A stretch of 6,129 nucleotides of DNA from an uncultured Erysipelotrichaceae bacterium (GCA_937893225.1 CALBJM010000320.1:1-6129); one strand, 5' to 3'; counted from the stretch's first letter, positions 1 to 5,661 are shown. Made by a program: numbers and translations. The notes: generated from the sequence alone by a model not told the origin.

Positions 1-49
1 GATCTTTTCATATACTCTATTTCGTGAATTCACCATTTTGCTAATATAG

Positions 50-322
50 CCTATTTTTTATGGAGATGAATATCATACAGATAAGAACGAAGCAATGCTA
101 TTTGATACAGCAAGTTCGTATCTAGGAATAAAAAAAGAAAATATACTCGTGATAGATGATGCATTATATGCATTGCAAACCGCGAAAAAGAGCGGGTATA
201 TTACAGTTGGTCTATATGATATACATAATGCAAAATATCAAATAGAAATACAAAAATGTGTTGATTGGTATTGCAAAGAGCTTTGTGAATTATTCGAAGT
301 GTTAAAGAAAGAAGGTATATAA
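50..322 (+). pseudogene. C-terminal remnant of a HAD-superfamily hydrolase
   Basis: The reading frame opens after a TAG stop at 47-49 and ends with TAA at 320-322. The segment ENILVIDDALYALQTAKKSG matches the conserved motif IV region of beta-phosphoglucomutase-like (subfamily IA) HAD phosphatases, in which paired acidic residues bind Mg2+. The tail resembles the usual C-terminus of that family. Similarity seems to begin before the first ATG (position 95), at about GDEYHTDKNEA, but no start codon or Shine-Dalgarno site serves that part, and ATG 95 also lacks a ribosome binding site. The nucleophile DxD motif, cap domain and Lys motif III context expected upstream are absent, and all three forward frames are closed in the first 50 bases. 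An intact protein would have over 200 residues; about 90 remain. I read it as a broken or 5'-truncated gene. A sequencing or frameshift error at about 47 is the alternative. Its end carries the ribosome binding site of thiD. Confidence 0.6.
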
Positions 323-324
323 AG

Positions 325-1131
325 ATGCATACAGCTTTAACGATAGCAGGAAGTGATTCTAGTGGTGGAGCTGGTATTCAGGCAGACATTAAGACGATGC
401 TAGCAAATGGCGTATATGCTATGAGTGCAATTACGGCAATGACTGCACAAAATACCACGGGAGTTATATCTATTCAAAATGCTACAGTGGATTTTTTGAA
501 AGATGAATTGGATGCAGTGTTTACGGATATTTATCCAGATGCTTTGAAAATTGGAATGGTTTCAGAAAGTGGATTGATTCATGTGATTGCAGAAAAATTA
601 CGGTTCTATAAGGCTAGAAATATTGTTGTGGATCCAGTTATGGTGGCAACTAGTGGTGCCAAGTTGATTAGCGATGATGCAATCGTAACATTAAAAGAAG
701 AATTGTTTTCATTGGCAACGATCTTAACACCGAATATACCTGAAACAGAAGTATTAGCAGAAATGTCAGTTCGTAGTGAAGAGGATATGATTATCGCTGC
801 TGAAAAGATTAGTGAAAAGTATGGGTGTGCGGTTTTGTGCAAAGGTGGACATCAATTAAATGATGCGAATGATTTGTTGTATAGAAATCATACATATCGT
901 TGGTTTCTAGGAAAGCGGATTTCTACAACAAATACACATGGAACAGGATGCACATTGTCTTCCGCAATTGCTTCAAATCTAGCAAAGGGTTTTGATCTAG
1001 AAGAATCTGTAGGACGTGCAAAAGCATATATTTCAGGTGCTTTAGCAGCTGGGTTGAATCTAGGAAAAGGCAGTGGTCCAATGGATCATGGGTTTGCGAT
1101 TGAAAACAAATTTACAGAAATGCTAAAATGA
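325..1131 (+). CDS. thiD: Bifunctional hydroxymethylpyrimidine kinase / phosphomethylpyrimidine kinase ThiD
   Basis: ThiD phosphorylates HMP to HMP-P and then to HMP-PP, the pyrimidine precursor that is joined to the thiazole moiety to make thiamine phosphate. It is a cytoplasmic, ribokinase-fold enzyme. The 268 residues are full length for the family. Visible hallmarks are the N-terminal TIAGSDSSGGAGIQADIKT (residues 6-24), the AQNT motif with Gln42 that faces the pyrimidine, DALKIGM (72-78), VVDPVMVATSG (101-111), LTPNIPE (134-140), KGGH (173-176) and the anion-hole/catalytic HGTGCTLSSAIA (205-216) with Cys209. The start ATG at 325 has GAAGG at 311-315, nine bases upstream and inside the end of the HAD remnant; only two bases separate that stop from this start, so translation is probably coupled. 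No TPP riboswitch and no other thiamine gene is visible in the window. Salvage of HMP is possible but cannot be judged from here. Confidence 0.96.
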   Translation: MHTALTIAGSDSSGGAGIQADIKTMLANGVYAMSAITAMTAQNTTGVISIQNATVDFLKDELDAVFTDIYPDALKIGMVSESGLIHVIAEKLRFYKARNIVVDPVMVATSGAKLISDDAIVTLKEELFSLATILTPNIPETEVLAEMSVRSEEDMIIAAEKISEKYGCAVLCKGGHQLNDANDLLYRNHTYRWFLGKRISTTNTHGTGCTLSSAIASNLAKGFDLEESVGRAKAYISGALAAGLNLGKGSGPMDHGFAIENKFTEMLK

Positions 1132-1148
1132 AAACATTTTCATGAAAA
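1128..1148. repeat. Overlapping AT-rich palindromes at the thiD stop
   Basis: ATGAAAA (1128-1134), TTTTCAT (1137-1143) and ATGAAAA (1142-1148) make two overlapping inverted repeats, one with a two-base centre and one perfect 12-bp palindrome (1137-1148). The first overlaps the thiD stop codon. A 7-bp, almost all A-T stem without a following T-run is a poor intrinsic terminator, so I do not call a thiD terminator here. It may simply be AT-rich chance. Confidence 0.3.
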
Positions 1149-1150
1149 GA

Positions 1151-1167
1151 AACTGTAAATTACAGTT
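1151..1167. promoter_or_regulatory. Perfect 17-bp palindrome, candidate operator
   Basis: AACTGTAA-A-TTACAGTT is an exact 8+1+8 inverted repeat. Its last two bases are the first two bases of the TTGACA -35 hexamer of the transporter promoter. No T-run follows, so it is not a terminator. A perfect palindrome abutting a -35 box is the usual layout of a repressor or activator site for a dimeric DNA-binding protein. I do not recognise the cognate factor. It is arranged as TGTA-N3-TACA, the reverse of the TACA-N2-TGTA boxes of BlaI/CopY-type repressors, and does not look like an ArgR box. Confidence 0.5.
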
Positions 1168-1194
1168 GACAAGAAGCGACTGTATGAGTAGAAT
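1166..1194 (+). promoter_or_regulatory. Sigma-A-type promoter of the T-box/transporter operon
   Basis: A perfect -35 TTGACA (1166-1171), a 17-base spacer and a -10 TAGAAT (1189-1194, five of six matches to TATAAT) predict initiation near 1200-1202. That start is immediately upstream of where the folded T-box stem I begins, so promoter and RNA predictions support each other. Confidence 0.85.
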
Positions 1195-1208
1195 CTAGGT
1201 ACATTCTA
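1189..1208. repeat. Inverted repeat spanning the -10 box and transcription start
   Basis: TAGAAT (1189-1194) and ATTCTA (1203-1208) are exact complements separated by eight bases. The left arm is the -10 hexamer; the right arm lies just inside the transcript and also supplies TTCT for the base of stem I. It could be a second protein site or a coincidence of those two constraints. Confidence 0.35.
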
Positions 1209-1438
1209 AGAACAGAAGAGTAACTGTTAAGGAACTTCAAGCGAGTTGGAACAGAGTGGAAGTCCAATAAGGGAGAGAACAGTGAAGCGCATCTGGGAGA
1301 AGTCTTCATGAAATCATAGTGAGGAACGTTGTAAGCCTGCGTTAAAGGGAAGAGTGATTAGTATATTTTATTATACTAGTAACCAGTGTGGTACCGCGAT
1401 TATATGTCGTCTCTGGATTTTCTAGAGACGGCTTTTTT
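1201..1438 (+). promoter_or_regulatory. T-box riboswitch leader, specifier CGC (predicted tRNA-Arg)
   Basis: This is a tRNA-sensing transcription antitermination leader. The signature T-box AGTGTGGTACCGCG is at 1385-1398. Its TGGT (1389-1392) would pair with the ACCA end of an uncharged tRNA with discriminator A. Stem I can be folded by hand: base TTCT 1204-1207 with AGAA 1298-1301; CAGA 1213-1216 with TCTG 1292-1295; ACTGTT 1223-1228 with AACAGT 1278-1283; distal helix TTGGA 1246-1250 with TCCAA 1263-1267. The conserved AGCGAG bulge and the GTGGAAG apical loop are present. The specifier loop lies between the second and third helices: AGAGTA (1217-1222, with the conserved AGTA) opposite GAAGCGCA (1284-1291). 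Reading GAA-N-XYZ-purine gives CGC at 1288-1290 followed by A, an arginine codon. Stem III is TAGTATA 1359-1365 with TATACTA 1372-1378. The antiterminator pairs CCAG 1383-1386 with CTGG 1413-1416, which competes with the terminator. The class is certain; the Arg assignment is about 80 percent, with Ala (GCG or GCA register) the main alternative. Confidence 0.95.
1406..1438 (+). terminator. T-box-controlled intrinsic terminator
   Basis: CGTCTCT (1408-1414) pairs with AGAGACG (1424-1430). The stem extends outward by T1407-G1431 and G1406-C1432 and inward by GGA with TCT, around a TTT loop, and is followed by six T (1433-1438). The 5' arm includes CTGG, the partner of CCAG in the antiterminator, so the two structures exclude each other. 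Confidence 0.93.
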
Positions 1439-1440
1439 AA

Positions 1441-1448
1441 TAGGAGGT
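1441..1448 (+). promoter_or_regulatory. Unusually strong Shine-Dalgarno site for the leader peptide
   Basis: TAGGAGGT is a near-complete anti-16S match. It starts two bases after the terminator T-run and eight bases before ATG 1456. The structural genes of the operon have weaker sites (AAGAGG, AAGAGGG, AGAGG, AGAGA). Such a site in front of only thirteen codons is the main argument that the small ORF is translated. Confidence 0.75.
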
Positions 1449-1455
1449 AATGTGT

Positions 1456-1497
1456 ATGAAGGTCCGACGTAGAAAGAAAGTGACAGATATCGTATAA
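1456..1497 (+). CDS. Putative arginine-rich leader peptide MKVRRRKKVTDIV
   Basis: This is a 13-codon ORF between the T-box terminator and the transporter genes. It has a near-ideal Shine-Dalgarno site (AGGAGG 1442-1447) eight bases upstream. Codons 4-6 are CGA, CGT and AGA, three consecutive arginines, followed by two lysines. CGA and CGT are normally decoded by the same tRNA-Arg(ICG) that reads the proposed CGC specifier. An in-frame ATG at 1450 is too close to the Shine-Dalgarno site to be the start. The stop (1495-1497) lies thirteen bases before the AAGAGG of the binding-protein gene. I infer a regulatory leader peptide: a ribosome stalled at the Arg codons would leave the downstream ribosome binding site free, while one reaching the stop would sit beside it. 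No protein function is expected. It could instead be a chance ORF, but the ribosome binding site, position and composition argue against that. Confidence 0.65.
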   Translation: MKVRRRKKVTDIV

Positions 1498-1524
1498 GAA
1501 AATAGAAAGAAAGAGGAAAATGAA

Positions 1525-2514
1525 ATGAAAAACATGCATAAAGTATTGGCCGGATTAATGGCAACAGGATTACTTCTTACAGGATGCTCCACATCATCAA
1601 CAAAAACAACAGGTTCCGCAGATAATGGTACAGCTGCAACTGATACAGGCTATGATGCTTCATGGTATAAAGGACCTGGCTATGATAAGTTAAAAGAAGA
1701 ACTTGGTAAAGCTGATGTAGATCTTTCTGCAGCAGATGGCAAGTTGAAAGATATCCTTAAAAAAGGAAAAATCACAATGGCAACTTCTCCTGACTATCCA
1801 CCTAGTGAATTCGTAGATACACAAGGAAATGTCAAGGGTTCTGATGTATTGCTTGGACAATATATTGCCAATAGCTTAGGTGTTGAATTGGAAGTTGAAA
1901 CAATGGACTTCAATGCGGTATTGACAGCTGTTGATACGGGAAAAGCGGATATGGGTATTTCCGGATTTGGGTATAAGAAAGATAGGGCAGAACAATTTGA
2001 ATTGTCAGTTGGATATCAAGCAAATAGTTCTGCAGCACATCATACATTGCTCGTTCCTGCAGATAAAGTGGATGAATATAAGAGCTTGAGTGATTTTGAT
2101 GGAAAGAAAATTGATGCACAAGCGAATTCTCTTCAAGAAATGTATGTAAATGATCAAATTAAAGATGCTGATCTACAATTGGTATCTACATTGGATCAAG
2201 CAATCTTGGAATTGCAGACAGGTAAGATCGATGCTATTGCATTAGATAGTACAACAGCGAAAAATTATGCGGATACAAGTGATGGTATGTTTGCTTCTGT
2301 TCTTGTAGCAAATGGAGTTGAATTTGATTTGAGTCAATATGAAGATACTGCAGGTAATGTTGTAGCGGTAAAGAAGGGTGAAACTTCATTGATTGATGCT
2401 ATCAATACAATAATTAAGTCTTTGCCAACAAGTGGTAAATATGAAGAAAATCTCTATACAGATATGTATTATGCAGCTTGTGTAGAAGCAGAAGTATCAC
2501 CAAACGAAGAATAA
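1525..2514 (+). CDS. Amino-acid ABC transporter substrate-binding lipoprotein (predicted arginine/basic)
   Basis: This is the extracellular receptor of the importer encoded with the next two genes. The 329 residues start with a lipoprotein signal peptide (K2, K6, hydrophobic run 7-18) and lipobox LTGC, so Cys21 would be lipidated. Residues 22-80 form a Ser/Thr-rich linker and a helical stretch (YDASWYKGPGYDKLKEEL, 43-60) that is longer than the usual linker. The family-3 solute-binding fold follows: GKITMATSPDYPPSEFVD (81-98), KGSDVLLGQYIANSLGVELE (104-123), TGKADMGISGFGYKKDR (138-154) with Arg154 as the expected ligand-carboxylate contact, then KIDAQANSLQEMY (195-207) and KIDAIALDSTTAKNY (234-248). 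Arg154 (codon AGG) is the only arginine, against 27 lysines. Start 1525 has AAGAGG at 1511-1516; ATG 1534 is a less well placed alternative. Family and role are clear. Arginine as substrate is inferred from the leader region, not from the binding residues. Confidence 0.93.
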   Translation: MKNMHKVLAGLMATGLLLTGCSTSSTKTTGSADNGTAATDTGYDASWYKGPGYDKLKEELGKADVDLSAADGKLKDILKKGKITMATSPDYPPSEFVDTQGNVKGSDVLLGQYIANSLGVELEVETMDFNAVLTAVDTGKADMGISGFGYKKDRAEQFELSVGYQANSSAAHHTLLVPADKVDEYKSLSDFDGKKIDAQANSLQEMYVNDQIKDADLQLVSTLDQAILELQTGKIDAIALDSTTAKNYADTSDGMFASVLVANGVEFDLSQYEDTAGNVVAVKKGETSLIDAINTIIKSLPTSGKYEENLYTDMYYAACVEAEVSPNEE

Positions 2515-2523
2515 GAGGGAAAA

Positions 2524-3189
2524 ATGACACAGGGAATTATTGAAACTTGGTTAAAATATTATCCGATATTTCTGAAGGGGGCTTTAGGAACTCTAGAATA
2601 TGCGGCTATTGCGGTTGTTTTTGGAACAATCGTTGGTACATTGATTGCGGTATTACATCTTTCTAAAAATAAGATTTTATCTATTATCGCAAATGTTTAC
2701 GTAACGGTTTTAAGAGGTACACCATTGCTTGTACAAATGTATATTGCGTATTTCTTCTTACCAATGGCTCTTCCGGCATTGAACTTTATTTCTAAGGAAC
2801 AATGGGTAGTGATTTCTTTGATTTTAAACTCTAGTGCTTATGTTTCTGAAATCATTCGTGGTGGTATCTTAGCAGTAGATCCTGGGCAGACGGAAGCTGC
2901 TAGATCTCTTGGTATGAGTTCTAAAAATTGCATGATCAAGATTGTTTTGCCACAGGCTGTAAAAGCAATTTTGCCTTCTTTAGCAGGTGAATATATTTCT
3001 ATGATCAAGGAAACATCACTTGCGGGTACTTTTATGATGTATGAATTGATGTACACAAGAGTTTTACTTGCAAATAAATTCTTAACATGGCAGCCATTGT
3101 TCATTATTGCGGGTATTTATTTGGTAATGACAACCGTATTGACATGGTTGAGTGGTTTGTTAGAAAAGAGGTTGGCTGAAAGTGACTGA
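2524..3189 (+). CDS. Amino-acid ABC transporter permease (HisM/GlnP family)
   Basis: This is the inner-membrane channel subunit of a polar amino-acid importer, which probably works as a homodimer because only one permease gene is present. Its 221 residues are normal for the family. Hydrophobic segments are visible at about 22-45, 52-82 (likely two passes around the LRGTPLLVQ motif at 63-71), 95-112 and 190-213. The cytoplasmic EAA loop that docks the ATPase is EAARSLGMSSKNCMIKIVLP (124-143), followed by the family motif MIKETSLAG (160-168). The start ATG 2524 has AAGAGGG at 2513-2519, beginning within the stop codon of the binding-protein gene, nine bases after it. The 3' end overlaps the ATPase gene by eight bases, which implies translational coupling and equal expression. 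Confidence 0.95.
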   Translation: MTQGIIETWLKYYPIFLKGALGTLEYAAIAVVFGTIVGTLIAVLHLSKNKILSIIANVYVTVLRGTPLLVQMYIAYFFLPMALPALNFISKEQWVVISLILNSSAYVSEIIRGGILAVDPGQTEAARSLGMSSKNCMIKIVLPQAVKAILPSLAGEYISMIKETSLAGTFMMYELMYTRVLLANKFLTWQPLFIIAGIYLVMTTVLTWLSGLLEKRLAESD

Positions 3190-3925
3190 AAATATGAAAC
3201 CGTTGATTGAGACAGTTGATCTCAAAAAGAACTTTGGTGATTTGAAAGTTCTCAAAGGTATTAACCAAAAAATCTATCCTGGTGAAGTTGTATCTATTAT
3301 TGGACCTTCAGGCGGAGGAAAGAGTACGTTTTTAAGATGCTTGAACTTATTGGAAACACCAACAGATGGAAAAGTTTATTTTGAAGGCGTAGAATTGGAT
3401 CCTAAAAGTACAGATCTTGATACACATAGACAGAAAATTGGAATGGTATTCCAACAATTCAATGTATTCCCACATTTAACAGTGTTAAATAACATTACAA
3501 TTACACCGATGCTAGAAAAGAAAGTTTCTAAGGAAGCTGCAGAAAAGGAAGCTATGGAGCTTTTAAAAAAAGTTGGGTTGGAAGATAAAGCAAATGAGCA
3601 TCCAAGAAAGCTTTCCGGTGGACAAAAGCAGCGTTTAGCAATTGTTAGAGCGATGGCAATGCATCCGGATGTTATGCTATTTGATGAACCTACATCTGCA
3701 TTGGATCCTGAAATGGTAAAAGGGGTATTGGAAGTTATCAAAAACTTGGCAGAGAGTGGAATGACGTGTGTAATCGTTACACATGAAATGGGATTTGCAC
3801 GCGAAGTGAGCGATAGAGTGTTGTTCATTGATGGTGGTGTAGTTGCAGAAGAAGGAACACCTGAAGAAGTGTTCTCACATCCAAAGAATGAAAGAACGAA
3901 AGAATTTTTATCACAAGTTCTTTAG
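3182..3925 (+). CDS. Amino-acid ABC transporter ATP-binding protein (GlnQ/HisP family)
   Basis: This is the cytoplasmic ATPase that drives the importer. The 247 residues are full length. Motifs in order are Walker A GPSGGGKST (41-49), Q-loop FQQFNVFPHLTVLNN (90-104, Gln91), signature LSGGQKQR (144-151), Walker B VMLFDEP (164-170) with catalytic Glu169, D-loop SALD (172-175) and switch His201 in VTHE. The QQFNVFPHLTVLNN version of the Q-loop is typical of polar amino-acid transporter ATPases. I accept the GTG start at 3182, inside the permease gene, because GAGG (3168-3171) lies ten bases upstream. ATG 3194, which would remove four residues, is too far from it. Walker A has Gly in place of the commoner Ser at its fifth position, which is tolerated in the family. 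Confidence 0.95.
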   Translation: MTENMKPLIETVDLKKNFGDLKVLKGINQKIYPGEVVSIIGPSGGGKSTFLRCLNLLETPTDGKVYFEGVELDPKSTDLDTHRQKIGMVFQQFNVFPHLTVLNNITITPMLEKKVSKEAAEKEAMELLKKVGLEDKANEHPRKLSGGQKQRLAIVRAMAMHPDVMLFDEPTSALDPEMVKGVLEVIKNLAESGMTCVIVTHEMGFAREVSDRVLFIDGGVVAEEGTPEEVFSHPKNERTKEFLSQVL

Positions 3926-3930
3926 AGAAA

Positions 3931-5613
3931 ATGGTTATGAAAACAACATTTAAGTATGATCATTATTACTTGTATGACGAAGTAAAAAGGAATTTGGAAT
4001 ATTTTGCGGCAACATATCCTAAACTAGTGAGCTTAGGTGTGAATGTTGTTACAGAAGAAGGTAGAAATCAATATGTTGTAACAGTAACTAACACAGAAAC
4101 TGGTGCAGCAGATAAGAAACCGGCATTGTATATTGATGGAAATATTCATGCTGGGGAAGTTACTTCTACAATGTGTGCAATGCATACAATCGACTATTTA
4201 GTTACGAATTATGGTAGTGATGCAGAAGTAACAAAATTATTAGATACAAAGACATTTTATGTGATTCCTCGTGTAACACCTGATGGATCAGAAAAATATC
4301 TAACTTCGCCGTATATGTTGCGCTCAGCTCCACGTCCATATTTAACGGAAAAAGGTGGTATAAAAGACGAAGATCTTGATGATGATGGCGTTATTCGTAT
4401 GATGCGTATCAAAACACCATATGGTGCTTGGAAAATTGATGATACAGTGGAAAGCAAGATGGTATTGCGTGATCCAAGTGATGTGGATGGAGAGTTCTAT
4501 GATATCTTTGCGGAAGGTATTCTTGAACCATATGATGGTGATGAAAACTTAAAGGCAAAGAAGGCAGATTGGGGTCTTGATTTTAATAGAAATTTTCCAC
4601 TAGGTTGGTTTCCTGATGCAAGACAACCAGGTGCAGGAAAGTATCCATTAAGTAATCCTGAAACAAAAGCCCTTGTAGATTTTGCGTTAGCACATAATAA
4701 TATTGGCGGAGCTGCTATTGGACATACAAGTGGTGGAATGCTTTTATATCCTCCTGGAACACGTCCAGAAAAGTCTGCGCCTTCTTTAGATATGAAGTGC
4801 ATGCGTGCTATTGCGAAAATGGGTGAAGAAGAGCTCGGTTATAAGGCAATGAATATTTTTGACTCCTTTATGACAGATCAAGAGCATTATGATTCTGGTG
4901 CTTTTGATGATTGGTTCTATCAATCTCAAGGTATTCCTGCTTATACGATGGAATTTTGGGATGTGGCTAGCAAGGCAGGTGTTCCAAGAACGTGGGATGG
5001 AAAGCCTGAAGATCCAATGCTCGCCTTAAAGCGCTACAATGCTATCATGGCTTGGGTAAAAGAAAATGCCCCAGAGTCTTATGTAGAGTGGCATTCATTT
5101 GAGCATCCTACATTTGGAAAAGTCGAAATCGGTGGTTTTAATTTCAAGTTCACGTGTCAAAACCCACCAGAAAAGTATTTGTTAGCAGAGTGTGAACATG
5201 ATACCAAGTTTAATATTCGTTTTGCAAAAGCATTGCCAAGTGTTGTTGTGGAAACTGTTACAAGTAAGAAAGTAACAGATACAGTATATGAAGTCAGTGC
5301 AATTGTTGGAAATAGAGGCTATCTACCAACAAATCTTACAGAAGAAGCAAATACGTTAAAAACATCTACACCTGTGAAAGTGTCTGTAGCAGGCGCTAAG
5401 GTGTTGAATGGAAAAGAAATAGAGAGTATTGGTAATCTAGATGGTTTTTCTGCTACAGTAACTGGTGCTTTCTATGGTAATTTACAAACGATTACAGCTG
5501 CGAAAGCAAAGAAAAAAGTTACATGGCTTGTGGAAGCTGATGCTGGAACGGCCGTAAGTGTTAAAGTAGAGAGTGATAAAGCTGGTTTTGCAGAAAAACA
5601 GATCACACTTTAA
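3931..5613 (+). CDS. Cytoplasmic M14-family zinc carboxypeptidase, possibly carboxypeptidase B-like
   Basis: This is a metallocarboxypeptidase that removes C-terminal residues from peptides. The catalytic domain covers about residues 5-380. Zinc ligands are His73 and Glu76 in GNIHAGEV and His265 in GHTSGG. Substrate-binding Asn219-Arg220 lie in LDFNRNFP, and the catalytic Glu is Glu341 in YTMEFWD. An acidic insert DEDLDDDG (146-153) is a subfamily feature. Residues from about 430 to 560 look like a beta-sandwich accessory domain. No signal peptide or membrane segment is present, so the enzyme should stay in the cytoplasm, unlike most digestive M14 enzymes. Alignment by eye on the DW and QGI motifs places Asp326 at the S1' specificity position (Ile255 in carboxypeptidase A, Asp255 in B), which suggests preference for C-terminal Arg or Lys. 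The gene starts five bases after the ATPase stop. ATG 3937 (two codons later) is better spaced from AGAG at 3924-3927 and may be the true start. Confidence 0.9.
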   Translation: MVMKTTFKYDHYYLYDEVKRNLEYFAATYPKLVSLGVNVVTEEGRNQYVVTVTNTETGAADKKPALYIDGNIHAGEVTSTMCAMHTIDYLVTNYGSDAEVTKLLDTKTFYVIPRVTPDGSEKYLTSPYMLRSAPRPYLTEKGGIKDEDLDDDGVIRMMRIKTPYGAWKIDDTVESKMVLRDPSDVDGEFYDIFAEGILEPYDGDENLKAKKADWGLDFNRNFPLGWFPDARQPGAGKYPLSNPETKALVDFALAHNNIGGAAIGHTSGGMLLYPPGTRPEKSAPSLDMKCMRAIAKMGEEELGYKAMNIFDSFMTDQEHYDSGAFDDWFYQSQGIPAYTMEFWDVASKAGVPRTWDGKPEDPMLALKRYNAIMAWVKENAPESYVEWHSFEHPTFGKVEIGGFNFKFTCQNPPEKYLLAECEHDTKFNIRFAKALPSVVVETVTSKKVTDTVYEVSAIVGNRGYLPTNLTEEANTLKTSTPVKVSVAGAKVLNGKEIESIGNLDGFSATVTGAFYGNLQTITAAKAKKKVTWLVEADAGTAVSVKVESDKAGFAEKQITL

Positions 5614-5618
5614 AAATG

Positions 5619-5653
5619 AAACATGCATGTCTAGAATGTGCATGTTTTTCTTT
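5619..5653 (+). terminator. Intrinsic terminator of the transporter/peptidase operon
   Basis: AAACATGCA (5619-5627) pairs perfectly with TGCATGTTT (5639-5647) around an 11-base loop, and the T-rich run TTTTTCTTT (5645-5653) follows. It begins five bases after the peptidase stop codon, so the T-box operon appears to end here. Confidence 0.85.
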
Positions 5654-5661
5654 GATATAAT
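5653..5661 (+). promoter_or_regulatory. Extended -10 promoter for the aldo/keto reductase gene
   Basis: TGATATAAT is a consensus extended -10 element (TGN plus TATAAT at 5656-5661). No convincing -35 lies 16-18 bases upstream, as is common for this class. The start would be near 5668, giving a leader of only about 14 bases that contains AAGAGG. The promoter abuts the T-run of the preceding terminator. Confidence 0.7.

Noticed and set aside
1128..1148. An intrinsic terminator for thiD
   Set aside because: The stem is almost all A-T, the loop is very short and no T-run follows.
1187..1190. An upstream AGTA as the conserved specifier-loop element
   Set aside because: It is part of the -10 region, before the predicted transcript start. 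AGTA at 1219-1222 is flanked by helices that pair perfectly with the 3' strand.
1132..1200. A TPP riboswitch or thiamine element near thiD
   Set aside because: No THI-box consensus is visible on either side of thiD; the downstream RNA is clearly a T-box.
1171..1308. An enlarged stem I closed by GAAG/ACT with CTTC/AGT and containing a TAGAAT/ATTCTA hairpin
   Set aside because: The 5' parts would lie upstream of the promoter's start point and so would not be transcribed; the shorter base TTCT/AGAA suffices.
1342..1539. A 65-codon minus-strand open frame across the T-box and leader peptide
   Set aside because: It overlaps the terminator hairpin and T-box, and has no ribosome binding site or family likeness; it mirrors the purine-rich + strand.
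2838..3104. An antisense open frame within the permease gene
   Set aside because: It is a shadow of the permease coding frame with no start signals.
3302..3331. The Walker A variant GPSGGGKST as a defect
   Set aside because: Lys and the Gly framework are intact, and this variant occurs in functional amino-acid transporter ATPases.
3376..3828. A 150-codon open frame on the minus strand
   Set aside because: It lies wholly inside the ATPase gene, whose motifs are all in the + frame; the product is low-complexity with many Ser/Cys/Phe and matches nothing I recognise.
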